Shown here piece after piece: positions 7,855 through 15,594 of a stretch of DNA of 64,000 nt. The DNA is taken from positions 310,001-374,000 of the forward strand of contig CAYNGJ010000001.1 in the NCBI GenBank assembly GCA_964396895.1, given 5' to 3'. Both the position numbers and the translations under genes were made by a program. Source of the stretch: UBA2334 sp964396895. Lineage in GTDB: Bacteria; Pseudomonadota; Gammaproteobacteria; Burkholderiales; Burkholderiaceae_C. Numbering within the stretch: position 1 is the first letter of the stretch; each line of letters begins with the position of its first letter. The notes beneath the pieces are model-generated. The model was not told the DNA's origin. It made no database searches and worked only from the letters and a program-made list of their open reading frames with translations.

Positions 7855-9426
7855 GTGAACCTGATCAAAGCCGCCTCTCTCATCTCCGTGCTCACGCTGG
7901 CTTCGCGCGTCACGGGGCTGGTTCGCCAGTTGCTCATGGCCGCGATGTTCGGTGCCAGCCCCATGACCGATGCGTTCAATGTGGCCTTTCGCATCCCCAA
8001 CATGTTTCGCCGCCTGTTCGCCGAAGGGGCCTTCAGCCAGGCCTTTGTGCCTGTGCTGGCGGGCATGAAAGAAAAAGAGGGCGAGGCCGCCACCAAGGAG
8101 CTGATCGACCAGATTGCCACCGTGCTGGCCTGGGCGCTGGTGTTCACCTGTGTGCTGGGCGTGCTGGGCGCGCCTGTGCTGGTGTGGGCCATGGCGAGTG
8201 GCCTGCAGCAAACCGCCCAGGGTTTTGACGCTGCGGTGTTCATGACGCGCTGGATGTTCCCGTACATCGCCTTCATGTCGCTGGTGGCACTGTCGGCCGG
8301 TATTCTGAACACCTGGAAGCGGTTTGCCGTGCCCGCCTCCACCCCCGTGCTGCTCAACCTGAGCATGATCGTGGCCGCCGCCTGGGGTGCGCCGTGGTTT
8401 GCCCGCATGGGCGTGGAGCCCATTTTTGCCATGGTGGGCGGGGTGATGCTGGGGGGCGTGTTGCAGCTGGGGGTGCAGATACCGGCCCTCAAGCGGCTGG
8501 GGTTGCTGCCCCGCGTGGGTTGGCGCTGGGCCAGTGTGCGCACCGCCTGGCAGCACCCCGGCACCCGGCGGGTGACCCGTCTGATGCTGCCCGCGCTGCT
8601 GGGGGTGAGCGTGGCGCAAATTTCATTGCTCATCAACACCCAGATTGCCTCGCACCTGGCCACGGGCAGTGTCAGTTGGCTGTCCTATGCCGACTTGCTC
8701 ATGGAGTTTCCCACCGCCATGCTGGGGGTGGCCTTGGGCTCGGTGCTGTTGCCGCAGCTCGCCGCAGCCCGCTCTGCCGATGACACCGGCAGCTACAGCC
8801 AGCTGCTGGATTGGGGCTTGCGCCTGGTGGTGGTGTTGGCCGTGCCTTGCGCCGTGGCGCTGTTGACCTTTGCCACACCCTTGGTGGCCGTGCTGTACCA
8901 CTATGGCAAATTCACCGCCACGGATGTTCAGCAAACCTCGGTGGCGCTGACCGGCTATGGCGTGGGGTTGCTGGGGTTGGTGGCCATCAAGGTGCTGGCG
9001 CCGGGCTACTACGCCAGCCAGAACATCAAAACCCCCGTGATGATCGCCGTGGTGGTGCTGGTGCTCACCCAGTTGCTCAACCTGGTGTTGGTGCCAGTGC
9101 TGGCCCATGCCGGCCTGGCGTTGGCCATCGGGCTGGGTGCCATGGTCAACGCCACCTGGTTGCTGGTGGGGTTGGTGCGCCGTGGCATGTACCAGCCGCT
9201 GCCCGGTTGGGGCCGTTTTGCCTTGCAGGTGGTGGCCGCCAGTGCCTTGCTGGCCGTGTACCTGATGTGGGCGGCCAGCCACTTTGATTGGGTGGCTTTG
9301 CGGACCGATAGTTTTAAGAGAATTGGCCTTCTGGCGCTTATCCTGATTGGGTCTGGTGCTATTTATTTTTTTTCACTCGCCCTGGCGGGTGTGAAGCTCA
9401 GGCAATTCGCCCGCAAAGCCCGTTGA
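7855..9426 (+). CDS. murJ: Lipid II flippase MurJ
   Basis: A 523-aa inner-membrane protein of the MOP exporter superfamily with about 14 hydrophobic segments. It moves lipid II to the periplasm for peptidoglycan synthesis. Early motifs SRVTGLVRQ and GASPMTDAFNVAFRIPN…FRRLFAEGAFSQAFVPV are characteristic. I chose the GTG at 7855 because conserved sequence begins there, rather than the TTG at 7831. The last 130 bp shift sharply to AT-rich composition and contain an in-frame copy of the dispersed repeat (9323-9373), encoding the last membrane helix. A SirB1-type gene follows, as usual. Confidence 0.95.
   Translation: MNLIKAASLISVLTLASRVTGLVRQLLMAAMFGASPMTDAFNVAFRIPNMFRRLFAEGAFSQAFVPVLAGMKEKEGEAATKELIDQIATVLAWALVFTCVLGVLGAPVLVWAMASGLQQTAQGFDAAVFMTRWMFPYIAFMSLVALSAGILNTWKRFAVPASTPVLLNLSMIVAAAWGAPWFARMGVEPIFAMVGGVMLGGVLQLGVQIPALKRLGLLPRVGWRWASVRTAWQHPGTRRVTRLMLPALLGVSVAQISLLINTQIASHLATGSVSWLSYADLLMEFPTAMLGVALGSVLLPQLAAARSADDTGSYSQLLDWGLRLVVVLAVPCAVALLTFATPLVAVLYHYGKFTATDVQQTSVALTGYGVGLLGLVAIKVLAPGYYASQNIKTPVMIAVVVLVLTQLLNLVLVPVLAHAGLALAIGLGAMVNATWLLVGLVRRGMYQPLPGWGRFALQVVAASALLAVYLMWAASHFDWVALRTDSFKRIGLLALILIGSGAIYFFSLALAGVKLRQFARKAR
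9323..9373 (+). repeat. Dispersed AT-rich repeat, copy inside murJ
   Basis: The stretch shares GCTTATC, ATTGGG and GCTATTTATTTTTT, in that order, with the intergenic copy at 62041-62091. It carries the family pattern 'AGCGCTT…about 20 nt…GCTAT…T run'. It is translated in frame as part of the last hydrophobic helix of MurJ. Confidence 0.6.
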
Positions 9427-9529
9427 CGCACGGTCGCTGACGGTCAACCAGGTTCCGTAAACCCCCACCACGCCCCGGGGGCGGTGATTTTGCGCTACCG
9501 TCAGGGGGCTACACACACCGACGCTGAAC

Positions 9530-10381
9530 ATGTCTTTTTCCCTGGCACCCCTTTCTTCACTGGACTATTTCGAGTCACTCGTGCAAGACGATGCCCAGCT
9601 GCCCCTGCTGGAAGCCGCGATCAGCCTGGCACAGGACGAGTACCCCGATCTCGACATTCAGCAGGTGCTGGGCGATGTGGACCAGCTCCAGGCCCGGCTG
9701 AACCGCCGCCTGGGGGCCGATGCCTCGGCCATCCAGCGCCTGCGTGCGCTGGCCCAGTTTTTCTACCGCGACCTGGGCTTTAGCGGCAACGTCAACCACT
9801 ACTACGACCCCGACAACAGCTTTGTCCATGCCGTGCTCAAGACGCGGCGCGGCATCCCCATCAGCCTGGCGGTGCTGTGGCTGGAGTTGGCCCAGGGCCT
9901 CCGGCTGGATGCCTGCGGGGTGGGTTTTCCGGGCCATTTCATGGTCAAGGTCAACCTGCCGCAGGGCCAGGTGGTGGTGGACCCGTTCACCGGCCAGTCC
10001 TTGAGCCGGGAAGAGCTGCTGGAGCGTTTGGAGCCTTACCAGTTGTCGCGTGGGCTGGTGGGTGACGACGAGGTGCCGCTGGGCCTGTACTTGCAGCCCT
10101 GTGCCCCACGCGACATGCTGGCGCGCATGCTCCACAACCTGAAGGAAATCCACCGCACCGCGGAAGACTGGCACCGTCTGCTGGCCGTGCAGGAGCGCCT
10201 GGTGCGTTTGCTGCCGCAGGCGTGGGACGAGGTGCGCGACCGCGGTCTGGTGCACGCCGAGCTGGGCCACCACCACCACGCCGAACGCGACCTGTCCGCC
10301 TACTTGGCCCAGGCGAGCGAGGCCGCCGACCGCCAAGCCATTGCCGGGCGGCTGCGCGACATCCGCCGTCAGACCAACTGA
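9530..10381 (+). CDS. SirB1 family protein (transglutaminase-like with TPR)
   Basis: A 283-aa cytosolic protein. The N-terminal two thirds carry the SirB1/transglutaminase-like fold. FFYRDLGFSGN, RRGIPISLAVLWLELAQ and GFPGHFMVK lie near residues 80-150. The C-terminal third is helical and TPR-like. The catalytic cysteine of true transglutaminases is not at the expected place, as in most SirB1 proteins, so enzymatic activity is doubtful. It follows murJ by about 100 bp, a conserved Burkholderiales order, and converges on the GlxA-type gene with a 7-bp gap. Confidence 0.85.
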   Translation: MSFSLAPLSSLDYFESLVQDDAQLPLLEAAISLAQDEYPDLDIQQVLGDVDQLQARLNRRLGADASAIQRLRALAQFFYRDLGFSGNVNHYYDPDNSFVHAVLKTRRGIPISLAVLWLELAQGLRLDACGVGFPGHFMVKVNLPQGQVVVDPFTGQSLSREELLERLEPYQLSRGLVGDDEVPLGLYLQPCAPRDMLARMLHNLKEIHRTAEDWHRLLAVQERLVRLLPQAWDEVRDRGLVHAELGHHHHAERDLSAYLAQASEAADRQAIAGRLRDIRRQTN

Positions 10382-10388
10382 GCCGCGT

Positions 10389-11417
10389 TCAGCCCTGTGC
10401 GCCCGAGGGGGTGCCGGGGCGGCCCGCTTGGTGCCAGGCCCGGCGCAACTGGGTGTCCGAGCTGAAACCTGCCATGTCGGCTGCCTGGGCCACGCTGCGG
10501 CCGCTGCGCAAGGCGGCGCTGGCCACGGCCAGCCGGATGCTGCGCAGGTAAGCCTGCGGGGCCACGCCGGTGTGCAACGCAAACAGCCGCGCCAGGTGCC
10601 GGGGCGAGGTGCAGGCCACCTCGGCCATGCGCTGCACCGTCCAGTCGGCCTGGGGCGACTGGCTCACTGCATCCTGCACCCGGTGCACGGCGGGCTGCAG
10701 GTGCTGGCGGTGGCTCAAAAAAGGCGACAGCTCCGGGTCGTTCGGCCCCCGGCGCAGCGCCACCACCAGTGCCTGCGCCACCCGCGCCGCCACCACCGGC
10801 CCGCACACGTCCGACACGCGGTGCAGCATCAGGTCAATGCCCGTGGTCACGCCCGCGCTGCTGCACACCGGGCCGTCGGTCACACACACCCGGTTGGCCA
10901 GCACCCGGCAGGTGGGGTCGGCCTGGCGCAGCTCATCCAGATGGTGGTGGTGCGTGGTGGCCTCGCGCCCGCTCAGCAAGCCCGCGTGTGCGGCCAGCAC
11001 CGCCCCGGCGCACACCGTCAGCACCTCCAGCTGGCCCGCCACCAGCCGCAGGCCGCGCAGCCAGTGCAGGGCATCCAGCGCAGCGGGTGTGTCGGTGGGC
11101 ATGCGCTCGCCCGGTTCGCCCACCAGCACCACCCAGGTGGGGTGCTCGGGCGTGGCGCTGAGGGTGGGCAGTGGCGCCACGCCACTCAGGCACACGCCCA
11201 CCGACGTGACCGGCTCGGGCACTGGCCCCACAAAGCCCAGCTCAAACCGGGGCGGCAGGCCCATGTGTTGCAACACGCTGTTGGCCGAGCGCAGCACCTC
11301 CGCCGGGCCAGCCCAGTCCAGCGTCAGGCTGTGCGGCAGCAGCACAAACAGAACGCGGATGGCGGGCGGCGGGTGGCTGATCAGACAGGTGGTTGATGGG
11401 GGGTTTGTTGCGTCCAT
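10389..11417 (-). CDS. GlxA-type transcriptional regulator (DJ-1/PfpI + AraC HTH)
   Basis: A 342-aa protein with two domains. Residues about 18-200 are DJ-1/PfpI-like (LEVLTVCAGAVLAAHAGLLSGREATTH, given in part, with the nucleophile-elbow cysteine in VCAGA). Residues about 235-335 are an AraC-type double helix-turn-helix (MAEVACTSPRHLARLF and GRSVAQAADMAGFSSDTQLRRAW). GlxA members regulate amino-acid or choline-related catabolism; the target here is unknown. I chose the ATG at 11417. It overlaps the DJ-1 remnant upstream by 37 nt on the same strand. Confidence 0.88.
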   Translation of the reverse strand: MDATNPPSTTCLISHPPPAIRVLFVLLPHSLTLDWAGPAEVLRSANSVLQHMGLPPRFELGFVGPVPEPVTSVGVCLSGVAPLPTLSATPEHPTWVVLVGEPGERMPTDTPAALDALHWLRGLRLVAGQLEVLTVCAGAVLAAHAGLLSGREATTHHHHLDELRQADPTCRVLANRVCVTDGPVCSSAGVTTGIDLMLHRVSDVCGPVVAARVAQALVVALRRGPNDPELSPFLSHRQHLQPAVHRVQDAVSQSPQADWTVQRMAEVACTSPRHLARLFALHTGVAPQAYLRSIRLAVASAALRSGRSVAQAADMAGFSSDTQLRRAWHQAGRPGTPSGAQG

Positions 11418-11701
11418 GTGTATTCCATTTGCAGGGCGGTGCGCTCGGCCAGGGCCTGGCCACTCAGCCCCAGCGCGCGCATGTGGGCATCGGCCATTGT
11501 GGCCACCAGGCGCAAGCCCATGTCCATGCCCGCGCTGATGCCCGCCGACGTGACGATGCGTGCCGGCTTGCCTTTCACCGCTGGTGCCTCCACCCAGCGT
11601 ACGCCGCCCTGCACCTGCAGCAGGTCCGCAGCCAGGGGTGCGGCAAAGTCCGCATCGGGCAGCACCCTTAAGAAATTTGTGCGCCAAAGGGGAATCGGCA
11701 T
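11381..11701 (-). pseudogene. C-terminal remnant of a DJ-1/PfpI family protein
   Basis: A 106-codon frame. Its last ~70 residues match the C-terminal part of DJ-1/PfpI proteins (IVTSAGISAGMDMGL…ALQMEYTW). The N-terminal two thirds of the family, including the catalytic cysteine, are absent. In their place the frame begins in the terminator region of the neighbouring small gene and runs through one copy of a 37-bp direct repeat (…RVLPDADFAAPLA…). It is probably not functional. It overlaps the GlxA gene start. Confidence 0.65.
11631..11667. repeat. Direct repeat copy 1 flanking a small gene
   Basis: A 37-bp segment pairs with 12149-12185. The 24 bp from 11642 to 11665 are identical to 12160-12183, and the flanks are close to identical. 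The copies lie 518 bp apart in the same orientation and are read in the same frame in the DJ-1 remnant and the isochorismatase gene. Confidence 0.85.
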
Positions 11702-11725
11702 AAAAAAACCGCCTGGATTGGCGGC
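11702..11725 (-). terminator. Rho-independent terminator of the 106-aa gene
   Basis: On the minus strand GCCGCC and GGCGGT-type arms enclose a short loop (AATCCA) and are followed by seven T residues. It starts about 25 bp after the small gene's stop codon. Confidence 0.8.
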
Positions 11726-11751
11726 CTATTGGGCGTGGGCTGAGCTTTTTG

Positions 11752-12072
11752 CTACTTGACCCGTCCGGTTTTCAGGTCTACGTGGTATGTCGCCATGCCC
11801 GTGCCGTCTCGGTAGCGTTGGCAGGCAACTTCATACACATCGTTGCCCATGGCGCTAACGCCCGTCACTTTGGCGCACAGCTCGCCGTTTACGTTGATCA
11901 TGGCGGCCAGTGTGGTTTTGCTGCTTTCCGAAAGCCCCGTGCCGCGCTGCTCCGCTGCTGCCCGCGTGCTGTTTGGCGCAGTGCAGCCGCGATACAGCAC
12001 AGTCAACACAAAGGCCCCCAGAAGAATCCAGGGCCAGCGTACTTTTTTGGGCGGCATAAGCGGCATCGTCAT
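11752..12072 (-). CDS. Small membrane-anchored hypothetical protein
   Basis: A 106-aa protein that I do not recognise. Residues about 12-28 form one hydrophobic segment (WPWILLGAFVLTVLYRG) after a basic N-terminus, with a cysteine just behind it. The remaining ~75 residues look soluble and periplasmic, with two more cysteines (ELCAKV, VACQRY) that could pair. AGGAG precedes the ATG and a terminator follows, so it is a self-contained transcription unit. It lies exactly between two 37-bp direct repeats and its codon use is less GC3-biased than its neighbours. Both points suggest acquired DNA. Confidence 0.7.
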   Translation of the reverse strand: MTMPLMPPKKVRWPWILLGAFVLTVLYRGCTAPNSTRAAAEQRGTGLSESSKTTLAAMINVNGELCAKVTGVSAMGNDVYEVACQRYRDGTGMATYHVDLKTGRVK

Positions 12073-12090
12073 GGCGTTGGCTCCTGTGAG

Positions 12091-12738
12091 CTATCCCCCT
12101 TCTGGGGGATTGGTTTGCGTATAGGGAACTGATAGATTTTGGCAGAGCGCCAGTGGCGTGGCAAAGTCCGCATCGGGCAGCACGCGCAAACGGGCCAGCG
12201 CCTGCACCACCGTGCAGACGCAGGCAAAACGGTCTTGCAACACCGTGGCCGTTCGCATGGCAACGTCTTTCGCTGGCAGCACCTGGCCGTCAGGCTGGGT
12301 CATGTCAAACGTGAGGGTGGCCTCGGTCACAAAGTCCACCTGCCAACCCAAGTCAGACGCATGGCGGGTGGTGGTTTCGCAGCACTGCTCGGTGCGGATG
12401 CCGCTGACCAGCAGCCGCCCAATGCCCTGCTGCGTGAGCCACACATCCAGCCCCGTGCCCACCAGCGCACTGTGCCGGTGCTTGATGAAAGTGGCCGCCG
12501 CCTCAAATCCCAGCAGCCCATCCAGCGCCCGCACATGGCCCGAAGCCAGCGAAAACGGGTTGCCCGCCACCTCGGGGCCATCGCTGTGCAGCACCCGCAC
12601 CACCGGAATGCCCGCCGCCACACACCCGGCAATCAGCGCGTTCTGCGCCGCCAGGTAGGCGGGCAGGGCAGCTTCAGAAAAATAAGACCGGTGCCGGAAA
12701 GACTCCTGCACATCAATCACCAACAGACAAAACTTCAT
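12091..12738 (-). CDS. Isochorismatase-family cysteine hydrolase with altered C-terminus
   Basis: A 215-aa protein. The start (MKFCLLVIDVQESFRHR) holds the catalytic Asp. The lysine-bearing stretch and SGIRTEQCCETTTRHASDLG hold the cysteine nucleophile, giving the Asp-Lys-Cys set of the family. AGGAG precedes the ATG at 12738. Substrate is unknown; nicotinamide-like amides are possible. The normal end comes near …CTVVQALARL. The frame then runs about 30 codons through direct-repeat copy 2 and beyond it into sequence not typical of the family, so the tail was probably altered by the rearrangement. Confidence 0.8.
   Translation of the reverse strand: MKFCLLVIDVQESFRHRSYFSEAALPAYLAAQNALIAGCVAAGIPVVRVLHSDGPEVAGNPFSLASGHVRALDGLLGFEAAATFIKHRHSALVGTGLDVWLTQQGIGRLLVSGIRTEQCCETTTRHASDLGWQVDFVTEATLTFDMTQPDGQVLPAKDVAMRTATVLQDRFACVCTVVQALARLRVLPDADFATPLALCQNLSVPYTQTNPPEGG
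12149..12185. repeat. Direct repeat copy 2 flanking a small gene
   Basis: Partner of 11631-11667, with 24 identical bp at 12160-12183. It is translated as part of the C-terminal tail of the isochorismatase-type protein (…RVLPDADFATPLA…). Confidence 0.85.
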
Positions 12739-12835
12739 GACCACACTCCTGATAAAGAAGCCTTGATTCTTCCTGCATCCACTGCCGCTGACCGGCGCGG
12801 AAGCGGACAGGAAGCGATCAGATTGGGACATGGGT

Positions 12836-13085
12836 GGTGGGAGCAAAGGCACCGACTGGCTCGGATACCGGCTGACAACACCCGGCCCGAGGTGGTGGAG
12901 TTCATGCTCGATTTGGCCAGGTACACCGCCTGCCAGCCACTGCACCGCCTACGCCTGCTGGAGCCGTCTTTCGGCGGCAGCGCGTTGGTGCCGTGGGGCG
13001 CTTGCTGCGTGCGTTCAAGGCAGCGGGTGGCGGGGCTGACCTGGCCGATCCCGAGCGGGCGCGGCTGTTGTTGGCCCATAAAAAA
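12836..13085 (+). pseudogene. Frameshifted 5' remnant of a DNA methyltransferase / type II restriction-modification gene
   Basis: One plus frame reads PEVVEFMLDL…LHRLRLLEPSFGG, which matches the N-terminal part and SAM-binding motif I of Eco57I/TaqI-like DNA methyltransferases. The match shifts near 12975-12985 into another frame reading GRLLRAFKAAGGGADLADPERARLLL, as expected for the next part. It stops at the AT-rich segment from 13085. No catalytic NPPY-type motif is present. It is a decayed fragment and the only visible content of the 12739-13207 gap besides the repeat. Confidence 0.6.
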
Positions 13086-13135
13086 ACCCCATTTCCATAA
13101 GAAAACAGGGCTTCACGCTCGTTGATATTGAAAAG

Positions 13136-13200
13136 TCAGCTATAAAATTAAATGTATAGCTGACTTTCTATATATATCAAGCGATAGGTGTGCATTTGGC
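13136..13200 (-). repeat. Dispersed AT-rich repeat; contains a 12-bp inverted repeat
   Basis: On the minus strand it shows the family pattern CTATCGCTTG…GTCAGCTAT…ATTTAATTTT. It extends into a perfect inverted repeat (arms 13132-13143 and 13156-13167, AAAGTCAGCTAT) with a 12-nt loop. It lies just after the purM stop codon and could act as its transcription end. Confidence 0.6.
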
Positions 13201-13207
13201 TTAAAAA

Positions 13208-14284
13208 TCAACCCACCACCACCTGCGCGCCAGCACCCTGAGGGGCGATGGTGCCAATGGTGTACACCGTCTCGCCAGCGGCTTGCAGCGTGGCGGCGCA
13301 AGCAGCAGCTTGTTCAGCGGCCACCACCACCACCATGCCAATGCCGTTGTTGAAGGTGCGGTTCATCTCGATGTCGTCGATGCCTGCGGTGGCTTGCAGC
13401 CAGGCAAACAATTCCGTCTGGGGCCAGCTGCCTTTTTGCAGGTGGGCGGCCAGGCCGTCGGGCAGCACGCGGGGGATGTTCTCCAGCAGGCCGCCGCCGG
13501 TGATGTGGGCCAGCGCCTTGATGCCGCCCGCGTCAGCGGGGTGGGCGGCCAGCGCGGCCAGCACGTTTTTCACGTACAGGCGGGTGGGCGCCATGATGGC
13601 GGTTTTGAAGGGCTGGCCGTCCAGCGTGGCGGGCAGGCTGCCCTGGCCTTCAGCGCGCTCAATGCACTTGCGCACCAGGCTGAAGCCGTTGGAGTGCACG
13701 CCGGCCGAGGCCAAGCCCAGCACCACGTCACCGGCTTGCACGGTGGCACCGGTCAGGATTTTGCTTTTCTCGACAGCGCCCACGCAAAAACCGGCCAGGT
13801 CGTACTCGCCAGCGGGGTACATGCCGGGCATCTCGGCGGTTTCGCCACCGATCAGGGCACAGCCGCTCAGCTCGCAGCCCTTGGCAATGCCGCCGACCAC
13901 GGCGGCGGCGGTGTCCACGTCCAGCTTGCCGCAGGCAAAGTAGTCCAAAAAGAACAGGGGCTCGGCGCCTTGCACCAGCACGTCGTTCACGCTCATGCCC
14001 ACCAGGTCAATGCCCACGGTGTCGTGCATGTTCCATTCAAACGCCAGTTTGAGCTTGGTGCCCACGCCGTCGGTGCCGCTCACCAGCACGGGTTCTTGGT
14101 AGCGTTTGGGCACTTCAAACAGGGCGCCAAAGCCGCCAATGCCCGCCAGCACGCCTTCGCGCATGGTTTTTTTGGCCAGGGGTTTGATGCGTTCGACCAG
14201 CGAATCGCCGGCTTCGATGTCAACACCGGCGTCTTTGTAGGAAATGGGGGCGGGGGAGGTGGGGGGGGTGTGGGCGCTGGTCAT
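13208..14284 (-). CDS. purM: Phosphoribosylformylglycinamidine cyclo-ligase (AIR synthetase)
   Basis: A 358-aa cytosolic enzyme of purine synthesis that closes the imidazole ring with ATP. Visible motifs are the start ISYKDAGVDIEAGD, VSGTDGVGTKLKLAF, GGETAEMPGMYP and the C-terminal FNNGIGMV. I chose the ATG at 14284. The frame stays open upstream, but conserved sequence begins about 15 residues after this ATG. No strong SD is seen. It is divergent from the AI-2E permease gene. Confidence 0.97.
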   Translation of the reverse strand: MTSAHTPPTSPAPISYKDAGVDIEAGDSLVERIKPLAKKTMREGVLAGIGGFGALFEVPKRYQEPVLVSGTDGVGTKLKLAFEWNMHDTVGIDLVGMSVNDVLVQGAEPLFFLDYFACGKLDVDTAAAVVGGIAKGCELSGCALIGGETAEMPGMYPAGEYDLAGFCVGAVEKSKILTGATVQAGDVVLGLASAGVHSNGFSLVRKCIERAEGQGSLPATLDGQPFKTAIMAPTRLYVKNVLAALAAHPADAGGIKALAHITGGGLLENIPRVLPDGLAAHLQKGSWPQTELFAWLQATAGIDDIEMNRTFNNGIGMVVVVAAEQAAACAATLQAAGETVYTIGTIAPQGAGAQVVVG

Positions 14285-14445
14285 GGGAAAGATAGAATTT
14301 GACCGAATTTTAAAGCCTGCCCTGTGCCATGCCCACCGCTCCCCACTTTGGGCGGTGCCTGACGCGGTGGCCCAGGTCAGCGCGGCCCCTGCCGCATTTC
14401 CCATCTGCCCCCCACCCACACACGCCGACGTTGTCGGCCCCGTTC

Positions 14446-15594
14446 ATGACGCTGACCCCTGCCCAATCGCGTTTTCTGGCCTGGCTGGCCCTGGCTGGGT
14501 TGGCCTGGGCGCTGCTGGCCTTGCTGGCCCCCGTGCTCACGCCGTTTGTGGTGGCGGCTGTGCTGGCCTACGCGCTGCACCCGGCGGTTTCGGCGCTGCA
14601 GCGCTACCGCGTGCCGCGCTGGCTGGGTGCGGCGGTGGCCATTGTGGTGCTCAGCCTGCTGCTGGCGGTGGTGGTGTTGCTCATCGTGCCTGTCATCACC
14701 CGGCAGTTGCCGCTGCTGCGCGACCAGGTGCCCGCACTCATGGAGCAGTTCAACGGGTGGTTGCAACCCTTGTCTGATCGGTTCGGTTGGCACCTGGCGG
14801 TGGACGTGGAGGCCGTGCGCGGCGCACTGAAGCAACTGGTGAGTGGCCGCGAGAGCGAGTTGGTGGCGGGGCTGATGTCGTCTTTGCGCATCGGTGGCAG
14901 CGTGCTGACCGCCGTGCTGGGCAACTTGGTGCTCATGCCCATCGTCGCTTACTACTTGCTGCTGGACTGGGCCGGGCTGGTGGCGCGGGCCAAGGTGCTG
15001 GTGCCGCCGCGCTTCATGGCGCCCACCCAGCACTTTCTGGACGAAACCGACGCCGTGCTGGGGCAGTATCTGCGCGGCCAGCTCATGGTCATGGGTGTGC
15101 TGGCGGTGTTTTACACCGTGGGTCTGGCCCTGGTGGGGTTGAAGCTGGCGTTGCCCATTGGGGTGTTCACCGGGCTGGCCGTGTTTGTGCCTTACCTGGG
15201 CTTTGGCCTGGGGCTGGTGCTGGGTCTGCTGGCGGCGGCCTTGCAGTTTCAGGACTTCATGGGGGTGGCGCTGGTGGCGGCGGTGTATGGCATTGGGCAG
15301 GTGGTGGAGAGCATGTACCTCACCCCACGCCTGCTGGGCGAGCGCATTGGCCTGCACCCCATCGCCGTCATTTTTGCCTTGCTGGCTTTTGGCCATTTGT
15401 TTGGTTTTGTGGGCATTCTGGTGGCCTTGCCCGTCAGCGCGGTGCTGCTGGTCGCCCTGCGGCGCCTGAGCACCGCCTACACCCGCAGTGAACTGTATGG
15501 GGGCGAGCCGCTCAAGCGCTCCCCCCAGCGTAGCCTGAACCTGCCCGCCGAGGCCGCCCCCGCCGACCGTGGCGACGCCCCGCCCGCGCCATGA
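14446..15594 (+). CDS. AI-2E family transporter / PerM-like permease
   Basis: A 382-aa inner-membrane protein with about eight hydrophobic segments. The first two lie at residues 10-60, a soluble part follows near 95-150, and the rest are C-terminal. The region DETDAVLGQYLRGQLMVM and the late PRLLGERIGLHPIAVIFALL-type stretch are hallmarks of the AI-2E/YdgG/PerM family. Substrate is uncertain. I chose the ATG at 14446. Its stop overlaps the hda start (ATGA), beginning a chain of overlapping genes to folK. Confidence 0.88.
   Translation: MTLTPAQSRFLAWLALAGLAWALLALLAPVLTPFVVAAVLAYALHPAVSALQRYRVPRWLGAAVAIVVLSLLLAVVVLLIVPVITRQLPLLRDQVPALMEQFNGWLQPLSDRFGWHLAVDVEAVRGALKQLVSGRESELVAGLMSSLRIGGSVLTAVLGNLVLMPIVAYYLLLDWAGLVARAKVLVPPRFMAPTQHFLDETDAVLGQYLRGQLMVMGVLAVFYTVGLALVGLKLALPIGVFTGLAVFVPYLGFGLGLVLGLLAAALQFQDFMGVALVAAVYGIGQVVESMYLTPRLLGERIGLHPIAVIFALLAFGHLFGFVGILVALPVSAVLLVALRRLSTAYTRSELYGGEPLKRSPQRSLNLPAEAAPADRGDAPPAP

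Noticed and set aside
12139..13125. A 328-codon plus frame that could be a real gene including the methyltransferase match
   Set aside because: Its first 230 codons are antisense to the isochorismatase gene, and the methyltransferase similarity changes frame near 12980, so it is a shadow joined to a relic.
13132..13167. Perfect 12-bp inverted repeat as the end of an insertion sequence
   Set aside because: No transposase, second terminal repeat or target duplication is seen. It is better explained as part of a dispersed repeat and possible purM transcription end.
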